This document shows, one piece after another, positions 8,370 to 17,806 of a stretch of 59,726 nt of DNA; the stretch's first letter is position 1, and each line of letters begins with the position of its first letter. The notes under the pieces are model-generated. The model saw nothing but the letters and a program-made list of their open reading frames with translations. It ran no database searches and was not told the origin of the DNA. The stretch covers positions 1 to 59,726 of the forward strand of contig UQKW01000011.1 in NCBI GenBank assembly GCA_900541885.1, read 5' to 3'. The translations under genes were made by a program, and so were the position numbers. The DNA comes from an uncultured Collinsella sp. GTDB lineage: Bacteria > Actinomycetota > Coriobacteriia > Coriobacteriales > Coriobacteriaceae.

Positions 8370-9161
8370 ATGATCCTGTACTTTAGCGCGACAGGGAACA
8401 GCGAGCATGTGGCGCGTCGCATTGCAGCGGCGACAAGCGACAAAGTTATGTCGATTGAGCGCTTTGATGCCGAGATCCTTCACCTTGCTGTGATGGAAGG
8501 CCCCTGTCGGCTGGGGTTTGTCGCCCCGGTATACGCCTGGGGCTTGCCGACGCCAATGATCGAGTTTTTGAAGACTGTCGACCTATCGGTTGCTGCCGGC
8601 ACAAAGGGCGGCGAGCGCCCCTATACGTTCTATGTCTCGACATATGGTTCGACGACCGGGCAATCGGCCAAGTTCGCCCGCGATCTGCTACACGAGCGTG
8701 GGCTCGAGTTAGATGCGGCGATGAGCGTCAAGATGCCCGATACCTGGACGCCTGTTTTCGACCTGTCTGACCCTCAAAAGGTTGAGGGTATCAATAGAGC
8801 TGCCGAGGCGCAGATTGATGCCGTGATCGAGGCGGTGCGGGCACGCCGCACGGGCAACATGATGCGCCATCGCGTGCCTCTGTTTGCATCGTGCGCGTAT
8901 CACGCAATTGGGCTGCCGCGCATGCAACAGACGAGCAAGTTTGCCGTCGATGCCGATCGCTGCATCGGCTGCGGCCTGTGTGCCAAGCGCTGCCCCATGG
9001 CGGCGATTGAGATGCGCGACGGCCTTCCCGTCTGGACAAAGCCGGAGTGCGCAGCCTGCCTTCGTTGCCTGCATTGTTGTCCCAAATTTGCCATCTCGCA
9101 CGGTAAGCGCACGGCATCCCACGGTCAGTACAGGCATCCCAAGCCAGGTGTGAGGATGTAG
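8370..9161 (+). CDS. EFR1-type flavodoxin domain/4Fe-4S ferredoxin fusion
   Basis: A 263-residue cytosolic electron-transfer protein. The N-terminal two thirds is a flavodoxin-like domain with the FMN phosphate loop SATGNSEH (near residues 6-13) and a second flavin loop around PVYAWGLPTP (near 53). The C-terminal third is a two-cluster ferredoxin with CIGCGLCAKRCP and CAACLRCLHCCP, eight cysteines for two 4Fe-4S clusters. This fusion (EFR1 family) is common in anaerobes and is thought to move electrons between flavin and ferredoxin pools; the partner is unknown. ATG 8370 follows CCAGGGG. The open frame extends 291 bp upstream through the CLC gene, but that part is noncoding. It converges with the EamA gene. 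Confidence 0.9.
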   Translation: MILYFSATGNSEHVARRIAAATSDKVMSIERFDAEILHLAVMEGPCRLGFVAPVYAWGLPTPMIEFLKTVDLSVAAGTKGGERPYTFYVSTYGSTTGQSAKFARDLLHERGLELDAAMSVKMPDTWTPVFDLSDPQKVEGINRAAEAQIDAVIEAVRARRTGNMMRHRVPLFASCAYHAIGLPRMQQTSKFAVDADRCIGCGLCAKRCPMAAIEMRDGLPVWTKPECAACLRCLHCCPKFAISHGKRTASHGQYRHPKPGVRM

Positions 9162-9176
9162 CGGCTGCTGGCCGCG

Positions 9177-10052
9177 CTACTTCCAAACTGCGAGCGCGGC
9201 GGTGCCCAGTACGATGAGGGCGAGACCGATGACGCTGTGTCGTGAGAGTTTTTCGTTGAATGTCAGGCGCGCAAATAGTACTGATACGACAATCGATAGT
9301 TTGTCGATCTGCACCACGACGCTCACCTGGCCTGTGGCGATGGCGTAGTAATAGAGCAGCCACGATGCTCCGGTCGCGATGCCCGATGTTGCGAGAAATG
9401 TGAGTTCGCGCCGGTCAGCGTGCGCGACCTGATCCAGTTTTCCCTTGGCTGCCACGATCGCCCATGCCATAACCAGTACCACGCAGGTGCGGATTGCCGT
9501 GGCCAGGTTTGACTCGACGCCTTCGATGCCAACCTTGGCAAGGATGGACGTGAGCGCCGCGAACACGGCAGCGCCGAGGGCGTAAGCGAGCCAGGTCCGG
9601 TCTTGCTGCTGCTCGGGTCCGGCAGACTGCTTCTTCTCGATCATTAAAAACGTGCCGAGGGTGATGACAGCGGTTCCCACGAGCTTAACCGCAAGGTTGC
9701 TCGTCTCGCCAAAAAGCACGATGGCGATCAGTGCGGCGAGTACGGTGCTCATCTTGTCGACCGGTACGACCTTATTGACGTCTCCGATGCCCAGCGCCTT
9801 AAAGTAACAGATCCACGAAGCGCCGGTAGCGAGTCCCGAGAGGACGAGAAAGAGCCAAGATCTGGGTTCGATGCTGCCGATGGTTCCAATGGATCCAGAA
9901 ATGCCCGCCATTGCCCAGGCGAAAACGAGCACCACGCAGGTGCGAATGGCCGTCGCGACATCGGAGTCGGTCTGCTTGATGCCGCATTTGGCCAGGACAG
10001 ATGTGACGCCGGCAAAGAAAGCCGACACAAATGCTGCTGCGACCCACGACAC
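9177..10052 (-). CDS. EamA/DMT family transporter
   Basis: A 291-residue integral membrane protein with about ten hydrophobic segments formed by an internal duplication: the stretch ATAIRTCVVLVFAWAMA in the first half recurs as ATAIRTCVVLVMAWAI in the second, the two EamA repeats. A charged linker (KKQSAGPEQQQDR near residue 145) joins them. The family exports metabolites or takes up small solutes; no substrate can be inferred. Translation appears to start at GTG 10052 with GGGGAGG about ten bases upstream. Its 5' side is the gene-poor stretch 10053-10502, so its promoter must lie there. Confidence 0.85.
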   Translation of the reverse strand: MSWVAAAFVSAFFAGVTSVLAKCGIKQTDSDVATAIRTCVVLVFAWAMAGISGSIGTIGSIEPRSWLFLVLSGLATGASWICYFKALGIGDVNKVVPVDKMSTVLAALIAIVLFGETSNLAVKLVGTAVITLGTFLMIEKKQSAGPEQQQDRTWLAYALGAAVFAALTSILAKVGIEGVESNLATAIRTCVVLVMAWAIVAAKGKLDQVAHADRRELTFLATSGIATGASWLLYYYAIATGQVSVVVQIDKLSIVVSVLFARLTFNEKLSRHSVIGLALIVLGTAALAVWK

Positions 10053-10502
10053 GGGTGAAATGCCTCCCCAAAGAACGACCGCGCCAGATTTACGGCGCTC
10101 GTCCGATGATACCGCCCCGCCATGAAGCTTTGGTATCGCTGTGGTGAGACAGGGGCCATAGTTCGAGAGGGCATTTGGTTAAGGCTCGAATCGAAGGTGA
10201 ATGGTTTTCCGCGAAGTGAACGAGTAAATCTGGACCCCTGGAACATACACACTTTTTACGAACAAAACTGCAGGATTCTTAGACAAAAACCGCAGGAATT
10301 GAGTCCTTAAAAATGTCGATGCTACAGGGCACTGTTTTTACTCGTTCACTTCTCGGAAAAGTATTCACCTTCGATATGCTGACGGTGTCTTTTTGGTTGC
10401 CAAGAACTAGACGGCCTGCTGTGAAGGGCGGTGGTGACGCTATGCCGCCTCGTTACATTGAAAAAATAAGCGGGGTACCACCTAAGCTTTTTTAGCCGTC
10501 GA
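10053..10502. other. 450-bp gene-free region with a long inverted repeat
   Basis: This AT-richer stretch lies between the ABC permease stop and the EamA start. It carries 39-nt arms at 10190-10228 and 10337-10375 that match at 36 of 39 positions in inverted orientation; the arm begins ATCGAAGGTGAAT and continues to GAAGTGAACGAGTAAA. Weaker complementarity continues inward (CCCTG-n2-CAT on both sides). Between the arms are two tandem copies of a 20-22-nt motif (AAAACTGCAGGA and AAAACCGCAGGA). Short frames reading outward from the centre look alike, but matching codons are identical and not merely synonymous, so conservation is at DNA level. No confident gene is present. Confidence 0.75.
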
Positions 10503-11201
10503 TTACAGATCGCGTGCTCGATAAACCTTGGTGCTGACAGCGCAGCTGATTACACATAGTGCGAGCGCCAGTACGGCAATTCCTGCACACAGACAGCCAA
10601 GGACGGCAGGATCGGGATTCGCCCCGGCAATCGACATAAGCCAGTTGCTGATGGGGTTGGAGGAGCTCAGCGCTGCCATGGTAAGGCATCCGAGTAGGGC
10701 AAACAGGCCAACGGATAGGCGCAGTGCCTCCATGTGTCCAAATCGGAAGAACAGCGGCTGTGCCAAGAACACCATCATGAGGGAGATGAGCATCGATGCT
10801 GCCGAGGCAATTGCGATCTCAAAGATGGTTTGTCCTGTCGAGGCCACGCCCGCGCTGTTGAAGAACGGAAGGGCGATGATGTTCAAAAGCACGGCGGCGC
10901 AGGCCATGATGGCCGAGAAGACAACGATGCACAGGTAGCGTGCGCAAATAATGTCTTTGCGCGTGAGAGGCAGCGTTGCCCGATAGCGCTCCCATCCGTT
11001 TTGATTGTCGAAGCCGGCCAGCGAGCTCATGACCATGATGGGCGACATGGCGCTGACCGCGCAGGCGCCGGCGCTCATGCCGGAATCGCCATCCGACGCG
11101 TTGGCAAGGGTTAGCACGACGAAGATGAACAGGCCGACGCCCGCGATGCTCGGGGTGAGCGTGCGAACGATGGCGAGCTCGGACATAAAGGCGCGTTTCA
11201 T
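10503..11201 (-). CDS. ABC-2 type transporter permease
   Basis: A 232-residue membrane protein with about six hydrophobic segments, the usual shape of an ABC-2 permease half. The loop NQNGWERYRATLPLTRKDIICARY near residue 68 is the cytoplasmic coupling region seen in YtrC/BcrB-like permeases. Its ATG at 11201 overlaps the ATPase stop by four bases (ATGA), implying translational coupling. With the ATPase (11198-12079) and GntR gene (12103-12483) it forms one operon. Such GntR(YtrA)-controlled exporters usually respond to cell-wall-active peptides; the substrate here is unknown. Confidence 0.85.
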   Translation of the reverse strand: MKRAFMSELAIVRTLTPSIAGVGLFIFVVLTLANASDGDSGMSAGACAVSAMSPIMVMSSLAGFDNQNGWERYRATLPLTRKDIICARYLCIVVFSAIMACAAVLLNIIALPFFNSAGVASTGQTIFEIAIASAASMLISLMMVFLAQPLFFRFGHMEALRLSVGLFALLGCLTMAALSSSNPISNWLMSIAGANPDPAVLGCLCAGIAVLALALCVISCAVSTKVYRARDL

Positions 11202-12079
11202 TTCGAAGCCCCTTTCAGCATGAGGCGCAGATAGTCATCAATGGTTGCCCGATCGCAGGGAATCTCGGGAAAGGCTTCGAGCGTTTCGCGACGGTTGGGC
11301 ACGAGCACGTCCACGCTATAGGCGTGGTGGACGGCACGGGCGCCTTCGACGCAAGCCATAAGCTCGGCGGCCTGTGCTTGGGTACAGTGGGCGATGCCGG
11401 CGCGGTCAGTAATGTCCTCGCGCGGCAGGTCAAAAATAATCGAGCCGTTATCGATGCAGATGACGCGGTCGGCGGCGCGATCGAGGTCGGACGTAATATG
11501 GCTCGAGAGCAGCACGCTGTGCAGGCCGTCGGAAACAAAGGCGAGCAGCTCATCGAGCAGCTCCTCGCGTGCCATGGGATCGAGGCCCGCGGTGGCTTCG
11601 TCCAAAACGAGCAGCTTGGCCTGGTGGCTGAGCGCGCAGGCAAGCTGCAGCTTCATGCCCATGCCGCGGGAGAGGTCCTTGACCTTTGCCTTGGGATCCA
11701 AGCCAAATCGGTCGATGAGGCTGGCGAAGGTGTCGTGGCTCCAGGTGGGGTACGCCGGGCCTACGAGTGCCTCGATCTGGCCCGCCTTGAGCGTTGAAGG
11801 GAAGGGGCATGTGTCCAGGACGAGACCGACGCGGGAGCGCAGGCAGCGCTGTGTCTCATCGGGCGCGTCGGCGCCACAGCGCTGCCCAAACAGGTGCACC
11901 TCGCCGGCATCGAGCTTGATAAGCCCGAGCGCGGCGCGAATCGTCGTTGTTTTGCCGGCACCATTGGCACCAACAAAGCCGACGATCTGGCCGGGCTCCA
12001 CGGCAAGCGTGACGTCGCGCAGCGAAAAGCGGTCGCTTACAGTGCGTGAGATGCCTTTGAGTTCTAGCAAGTTTTGCAT
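11198..12079 (-). CDS. ABC transporter ATP-binding protein
   Basis: A 293-residue cytosolic ATPase that powers the adjacent permease. Walker A GANGAGKTT (near residue 36), Q-loop region LRSRVGLVLDTCPFP, ABC signature variant LSRGMGMKLQLA (near 139), Walker B LLVLDEATAGLDP and switch histidine in LLSSHITSDLDR are all present. The region after about residue 220 is the short C-terminal extension seen in drug-exporter ATPases of the BcrA/YtrB group. An AAAGG site precedes ATG 12079. The middle gene of the GntR-ATPase-permease operon. Confidence 0.9.
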   Translation of the reverse strand: MQNLLELKGISRTVSDRFSLRDVTLAVEPGQIVGFVGANGAGKTTTIRAALGLIKLDAGEVHLFGQRCGADAPDETQRCLRSRVGLVLDTCPFPSTLKAGQIEALVGPAYPTWSHDTFASLIDRFGLDPKAKVKDLSRGMGMKLQLACALSHQAKLLVLDEATAGLDPMAREELLDELLAFVSDGLHSVLLSSHITSDLDRAADRVICIDNGSIIFDLPREDITDRAGIAHCTQAQAAELMACVEGARAVHHAYSVDVLVPNRRETLEAFPEIPCDRATIDDYLRLMLKGASK

Positions 12080-12102
12080 GGTATAGCCTTTCTTGCAGAT
12101 GG

Positions 12103-12483
12103 CTACTGCATGGTTTCGGGGGCCACCAGGTCGAGCATCTCGTGCAGTTTGTCGCGCGTGACGCCCAGGGTTTCGGCTTGGCTCGCCGCTTTCGCAAGTA
12201 GCTCTTCGATATGGCAGAGCTGGTTTTCGCGCAAAAGCTCCTGGTTGCCCTCGGCGACAAAACAGCCCTTGCCCTGCACGGTGCAGATAAACCCGAGCTG
12301 CTCCAGGTCGGCGTAGGCGCGCTTGGTGGTGATGACGCTCACGCCAAGATCGCTCGCGAGTGCACGGATGCTGGGGAGTTTGGCGCCCGCAGCGAGCGTG
12401 CCCGATAAAATCTGAGCTTTGACCTGCGAGGTTATCTGCTCGTAGATGGGCTTATCGCTCGAATTGGATAGGATGATGTCCAC
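12103..12483 (-). CDS. GntR family (YtrA-type) transcriptional regulator
   Basis: A 126-residue repressor with an N-terminal winged helix: PIYEQITSQVKAQILSG (residues about 12-28), LPSIRALASDLGVSVITTKRAY (helix-turn-helix, about 36-57) and the wing GKGCFVA. The short C-terminal tail (about 50 aa, no large ligand domain) is typical of the YtrA subfamily that sits at the head of ABC exporter operons. Start GTG 12483 follows AAGGAG by five bases. A GTGTATATA inverted repeat lies 28-61 bp upstream and is the likely autoregulatory operator. The ATPase gene follows after 23 bp. Confidence 0.9.
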   Translation of the reverse strand: MDIILSNSSDKPIYEQITSQVKAQILSGTLAAGAKLPSIRALASDLGVSVITTKRAYADLEQLGFICTVQGKGCFVAEGNQELLRENQLCHIEELLAKAASQAETLGVTRDKLHEMLDLVAPETMQ

Positions 12484-12510
12484 AGCGGCTCCTTAGCTGA
12501 TGGGCTACAC

Positions 12511-12544
12511 GTGTATATAACCGGTAAGCACAGTATATATACAC
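12511..12544. promoter_or_regulatory. inverted-repeat operator for the GntR/ABC operon
   Basis: GTGTATATA (12511-12519) is mirrored by TATATACAC (12536-12544) with a 16-nt spacer. It lies directly upstream of the GntR start and matches the GTGTA...TACAC architecture known for YtrA-type regulators. The AT-rich arms probably overlap the promoter. Confidence 0.7.
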
Positions 12545-12698
12545 TATGCACAGTTATGCAAGAGGCAAATGCTGATTGGGCCGGCTACCCAGGCCCCAAC
12601 TGATGAATTTGTCCTGATAGGCGCTCTAGAGCGAGGTTTCGCGGCTACAATAATGCGGTTACAACGACGTAATGCACTCAATGCAAGAAAGGATCCGC

Positions 12699-14312
<1,614 letters not shown>

Positions 14313-14318
14313 CGCATC

Positions 14319-14348
14319 GGCGCGGTGGCCCTGCGGGGCTGCCGCGCC
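14319..14348 (+). terminator. hairpin downstream of prfC
   Basis: GGCGCGG (14319-14325) pairs with CCGCGCC (14342-14348), with partial inner pairing GGCC/GGGC. It begins six bases after the prfC stop and is followed by only a modest T content (ATTTACTT), so it is a weak or factor-assisted terminator candidate. Confidence 0.45.
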
Positions 14349-14410
14349 ATTTACTTGCCTGATGCCGTGTGAGCGGCTATCATACCCACCGTCGTCTCAA
14401 GACCGTGACG

Positions 14411-14463
14411 TCCGAGCAGTTCGGGTCCGATATCCTGCTCGTTAAACCTAAAACCAAAGGAGT
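14411..14463 (+). promoter_or_regulatory. candidate preQ1-I riboswitch upstream of the COG1738 transporter
   Basis: A 7-bp stem CGAGCAG/CTGCTCG (14413-14419 with 14435-14441) encloses a loop starting TTCGGG and ending in ATATC. It is followed by an A-rich tail (GTTAAACCTAAAACC) that runs into AAAGGAG, the ribosome binding site for ATG 14469. This arrangement (one short hairpin, A-rich strand, pseudoknot partner overlapping the binding site) is the architecture of preQ1 class I aptamers, and the gene controlled belongs to the queuosine-precursor transporter family. The core residues were compared from memory only, so this stays a candidate. Confidence 0.5.
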
Positions 14464-14468
14464 ACATA

Positions 14469-15191
14469 ATGATCAAGAAGGTCATGGAGGACTACAAGGT
14501 CCTGTTGCGGAGCATTCCCGCGGCAACGGTTTCGCTGTTTTTCGTGAGCGTCATCATGATGAACCTGCTGGCCAACAAAGAGCTCATCAGCCTGCCGTAT
14601 CTGGCACTCGATTGCGGCTTTGTGGTGAGCTGGGTTTCGTTTTTGTGCCAGGACATGATCTGTAAGCGCTTTGGCGCCAAGGCATCCATCAAAATCTCTA
14701 TCCTCGCGCTGCTGGTCAACCTGGCCGTGAGCCTGTGCTTTTGGGCATGCTCGCTCACGCCTGGCATGTGGGGCGCCTACTACGACACGGGTATGATCGA
14801 GGTCAACACCGCCCTTAACGCCACCATCGGCGGCACCTGGTACGTGGTGCTGGGCTCTTCGTTGGCAATGCTCGTTTCTGCCGTGGTTAACTCCACGCTC
14901 AACCAGTCGCTCGGCCGTATGCTCAAGAAGAATAACTTTGCGAGCTTTGCCTTCCGCTCCTATGTGTCCACGGGTGTTGGCCAGTTTATCGACAACCTGG
15001 TCTTTGCCATTGTGGTGAGCCACACGTTCTTTGGTTGGACCTGGGTGCAGGTCCTTATGTGCTCGCTGACCGGCGCTGTTGCCGAGCTGCTGTGCGAGGT
15101 CTTCCTGAGCCCCGTGGGCTACAAGGTCGTGCGTGGCTGGGAGCGCGAGAACGTGGGCGCCGAGTACCTCGAGCGTCACGCAACCGCCTAA
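14469..15191 (+). CDS. queuosine precursor transporter (YhhQ/COG1738, VUT family)
   Basis: A 240-residue membrane protein with about six helices, member of the putative vitamin uptake (VUT_1) family that includes E. coli YhhQ, a preQ0/preQ1 importer. Family features: the first helix with MMNLLANKELISL (near residue 30), DMICKRFGAKASIK (near 65, the characteristic charged loop) and FRSYVSTGVGQFIDN (near 162) with its conserved Q/D pair. Strong AAAGGAG site. It is preceded by a candidate preQ1 riboswitch and followed nine bases after its stop by an SDR gene whose binding site (TAAGGAG) overlaps this stop. No queuosine biosynthesis genes are in the window, so salvage is the likely route. Confidence 0.85.
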   Translation: MIKKVMEDYKVLLRSIPAATVSLFFVSVIMMNLLANKELISLPYLALDCGFVVSWVSFLCQDMICKRFGAKASIKISILALLVNLAVSLCFWACSLTPGMWGAYYDTGMIEVNTALNATIGGTWYVVLGSSLAMLVSAVVNSTLNQSLGRMLKKNNFASFAFRSYVSTGVGQFIDNLVFAIVVSHTFFGWTWVQVLMCSLTGAVAELLCEVFLSPVGYKVVRGWERENVGAEYLERHATA

Positions 15192-15200
15192 GGAGCAAGT

Positions 15201-15881
15201 ATGCGGGTTTTGATCACGGGCGCTTCGGGCGGTATCGGAGCCGCATGCGTGCAGCGCTTTTTGGACGAGGGCCACGAGGTCGTGGGCTTTGATCTGCTGC
15301 CAGCGGCAATCGAACACGAGTGCTACCGCCATCTGATTGTTGACGTCCGCGAGCCGGACTCGTTTCCAGGCGGCCTTGAACCCCAGGTGATTGTGAACGT
15401 TGCCGGTACGCAGGATTCGGCCGACGATATCGCCGCTAACCTGTGTGGCACCATCAACGTGACCGAGCGCTACGCCTTTGTGGGGGAGGGGCTTGCCGCC
15501 AAGCCGACGCCGGCTATCAAATCCGTGGTCAATGTGGGGTCGGCGAGTGGGCATACGGGATCGGAGTTTCCCGCCTATGCTGCCAGCAAGGGCGGTGTTA
15601 TCGCCTACACCAAGAACCTTGCAAACCGCCTGGCGCCGCAGGCCATCGCCAACAGTGTGGACCCGGGCGGCGTTATCACGCCGCTCAACCGTTGCGTGAT
15701 GGAAGACGAGCACCTGTGGAACCAGATTATGGAGCTCACGCCGCTTAAACGCTGGGCCACCGCCCAAGAGATCGCCGAGTGGATCTACTTTGTGGGCGTG
15801 ACCAACCGGTTTATGACCGGGCAGAGCCTGCTGATCGATGGCGGCGAGGCCGGCCGCACACAATTTATTTGGCCCGAATAG
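15201..15881 (+). CDS. SDR family NAD(P)-dependent oxidoreductase
   Basis: A 226-residue classical short-chain dehydrogenase. Cofactor loop TGASGGIG at residues 6-13, NVAG near 66-69, catalytic S114/S116 region (NVGSASG) and Y126-x3-K130 in AYAASK; the C-terminal MTGQSLLIDGGE is the usual closing strand. It starts nine bases after the transporter stop, so the two form an operon that ends at the terminator 15887-15918. The substrate is unknown; several carbonyl reductases and ketoacyl reductases share this pattern. Confidence 0.88.
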   Translation: MRVLITGASGGIGAACVQRFLDEGHEVVGFDLLPAAIEHECYRHLIVDVREPDSFPGGLEPQVIVNVAGTQDSADDIAANLCGTINVTERYAFVGEGLAAKPTPAIKSVVNVGSASGHTGSEFPAYAASKGGVIAYTKNLANRLAPQAIANSVDPGGVITPLNRCVMEDEHLWNQIMELTPLKRWATAQEIAEWIYFVGVTNRFMTGQSLLIDGGEAGRTQFIWPE

Positions 15882-15886
15882 GAAAC

Positions 15887-15918
15887 GCGCCCGATGGAAA
15901 GCCGTCGGGCGCATTTTT
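15887..15918 (+). terminator. intrinsic terminator of the VUT-SDR operon
   Basis: GCGCCCGA (15887-15894) pairs with TCGGGCGC (15905-15912), a 10-nt loop lies between, and ATTTTT follows. It sits six bases after the SDR stop and before the convergent ung gene. Confidence 0.85.
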
Positions 15919-15931
15919 GATGTATCGATTT

Positions 15932-16657
15932 TTAGCCGAGGCAAGTCCAGTTGACGGGGGTCGAGCCGTGCTGTTCGAGTAGCCGATTGGCAGCGGAGAA
16001 GGGGCACGACCCCATAAAAGCGGGGAGTTCTGCCGTGGCACGGTTTGCCGAAAGCGGCGAGGGGTGCGTAGAGGCCAGACAGAACTTGCCGGTTGCCTTT
16101 CCCGCGCCGGTCGCGGCGAGCTTGCCTTCGACCATCTGCTGGGCAAAGCGACCCCATGCCAAAAAGACGACCGGCTGGGGCAGCTGACAGCAGCGCTCGA
16201 TGACGTAATCGGTCAGGGTGCTCCAGCCCAGCTTGGCGTGCGAGTTGGCGGCATGCTCGCGCACGGTGAGCGTCGTGTTGAGGAGCAGGACGCCCTGTTG
16301 TGCCCATGGGGTTAGGTCTCCCGTGGCGGGAATGGGACAACCCAGATCGGCGTTGAGTTCCTTATAGATGTTGCGCAGGCTCGGCGGCAACTTGGTTTGC
16401 GACGCGGGGACCGAGAACGACAGCCCCATGGCCTGGTTGGGTCCGTGATAGGGGTCTTGACCCAAGATGACAACCTTGACCTGGTTGGCCGGCGTATAGG
16501 CGAGGGCATTGAGGATGTCGTCTTGTGCCGGGTAGATGGTTTGCTCGGCACGTAAAAGGGCGATGCGCTCGAGCAGCTGGTTCGTTGTGTCACGTACCGG
16601 CTGCGGCGCATCGCCCAACCAAGTTGCTATGTTGCGGTCGCGAGTTGCGGTGTCCAT
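15932..16657 (-). CDS. ung: uracil-DNA glycosylase (family 1)
   Basis: A 241-residue base-excision repair enzyme that removes uracil from DNA. The water-activating loop GQDPYHG places the catalytic Asp at 68 and His at 71; the leucine-intercalation loop HPSPLSA lies near residue 200; LLLNTTLTVRE near 125 is the uracil-recognition strand. Length fits family 1 (about 225-240). An AAAGGAG site precedes ATG 16657. Single gene, convergent with the SDR and about 90 bp downstream of the EamA gene on the same strand. Confidence 0.95.
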   Translation of the reverse strand: MDTATRDRNIATWLGDAPQPVRDTTNQLLERIALLRAEQTIYPAQDDILNALAYTPANQVKVVILGQDPYHGPNQAMGLSFSVPASQTKLPPSLRNIYKELNADLGCPIPATGDLTPWAQQGVLLLNTTLTVREHAANSHAKLGWSTLTDYVIERCCQLPQPVVFLAWGRFAQQMVEGKLAATGAGKATGKFCLASTHPSPLSANRATAELPAFMGSCPFSAANRLLEQHGSTPVNWTCLG

Positions 16658-16745
16658 GGGGCTCCTTTACGGCAGATGCTCTGTTGGCATCTATTGTAAA
16701 GGCGCACCGGTTGCCTTTATGCCGCGGCTGCATGAAGAGTGGGGT

Positions 16746-17648
16746 CTACGAGACGCGCTCGGGCGCTCCTGCCATGTGAGCGTGTCCTTGCGAGCGAAGG
16801 CGCGGGAGCTCGACGGTTGCCACCATCACGCCGGTGAGGATGAGGGCGGCGCCAAAGAAGGCGATGGGGCTCAGGACCTCGCCGACCAGGAAGAACGAGA
16901 AGACGGCGGAGCAGACCGGCTCCAGCGAGAAGGCAAAGCCGGTGGTCTCGGCGGGCACGTGGGGCTGCACGAGCGTCTGGGTGATAAAGCCGTAGGCAGA
17001 GCAGATGAGTGCGAGCGCGACGACCACGACGATTTCGTTGGGCGTGCTGGGAAGCGTGAAGCCGCCAAAGGTGCACGCGGCGATGCCCGAGAACAGGCCG
17101 CCAAAGCCCAGCTGCCAAACACCCAAGGCCAGTGGGTCGACTTCTTCGACAAAGCGCTTGGCTACGATAATGTGGCTGGCATAGATAAAGGCTGAGAGCA
17201 ACATGATGATCGCGCCGGGATTCAGGCTGGTAAAGTCGGCACCCGAGAGCAGCAGCATACCGCAGGTGACGATGGCGGTGCCGATGAGTACCTTGCGCTC
17301 GGGGGCGCGACGCAGCAGGGCGGCGTTGGCAAACGGCACGATCACGACCGTCAGGCTCTGCAAAAAGCCAGCGGTGGAGGCGGAGGTGAGGCTGGAGCCC
17401 AGGCACATGCAGGTGAGCTCGGTTGCCATGATGGCGCCGATGATGGCGGCGCGAACCATCAGGTCACGGTTGATGCGCAGCGCGTGCTTGTGAAAGAGCA
17501 CAAGGCAAGCTGCAAAGGCGATGATGCAGCGCAGCGCAACGATGCTCGTGGCGTTCATGCTGTCCATGCCGATCTTCATGAGGGGATACGAAAAGCCCCA
17601 TGCGACGGGAACGGAAAATGAGAGCGCGATTGCTTTTTTGCGATCCAT
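16746..17648 (-). CDS. EamA/DMT family transporter
   Basis: A 300-residue, ten-helix drug/metabolite transporter with two EamA repeats; the first begins VPVAWGFSYPLMKIG and the second AFIYASHIIVAKRF. A conserved proline-bearing helix end (SLEPVCSAVFSFFLVGEVL, near 248) is typical. AAAAGGAG precedes ATG 17648. It is transcribed divergently from a LysR gene at 17807 with 158 bp between them, the usual arrangement for a regulator controlling its target exporter. A second EamA/LysR divergent pair is at 52944/53974. Confidence 0.88.
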   Translation of the reverse strand: MDRKKAIALSFSVPVAWGFSYPLMKIGMDSMNATSIVALRCIIAFAACLVLFHKHALRINRDLMVRAAIIGAIMATELTCMCLGSSLTSASTAGFLQSLTVVIVPFANAALLRRAPERKVLIGTAIVTCGMLLLSGADFTSLNPGAIIMLLSAFIYASHIIVAKRFVEEVDPLALGVWQLGFGGLFSGIAACTFGGFTLPSTPNEIVVVVALALICSAYGFITQTLVQPHVPAETTGFAFSLEPVCSAVFSFFLVGEVLSPIAFFGAALILTGVMVATVELPRLRSQGHAHMAGAPERVS

Positions 17649-17728
17649 GGGACTCCTTTTGTTACAGAACGGTTTCGCAAAAAGGATTCTGCTCCCAGAT
17701 GTTAATGTAGTAAAGCGAATGTATCTTC

Positions 17729-17747
17729 AGTATGATTAAGAAATACT
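17729..17747. promoter_or_regulatory. possible LysR-type binding site
   Basis: AGTAT (17729-17733) and ATACT (17743-17747) form an inverted repeat with 9-nt spacing in the AT-rich divergent region between the EamA and LysR genes, in line with the T-N11-A half-site layout of LysR sites. The arms are short, so chance occurrence is possible. Confidence 0.35.
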
Positions 17748-17806
17748 AATGTTGACAGAAAAAGCCCTGGCAAAACGTTTTACGGCTACATCGACGGGGA
17801 GGCACG

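Noticed and set aside
10313..10495. Small frames reading outward from the 10.2-10.4 kb inverted repeat with similar N-termini
   Set aside because: The frames align without indels, but shared residues use identical codons with almost no synonymous changes, which points to DNA conservation, not peptide conservation; ribosome binding sites are poor.
14448..16340. A 630-codon minus-strand frame across the COG1738, SDR and ung genes
   Set aside because: It overlaps three well-supported genes on both strands and has no motif or ribosome binding site.
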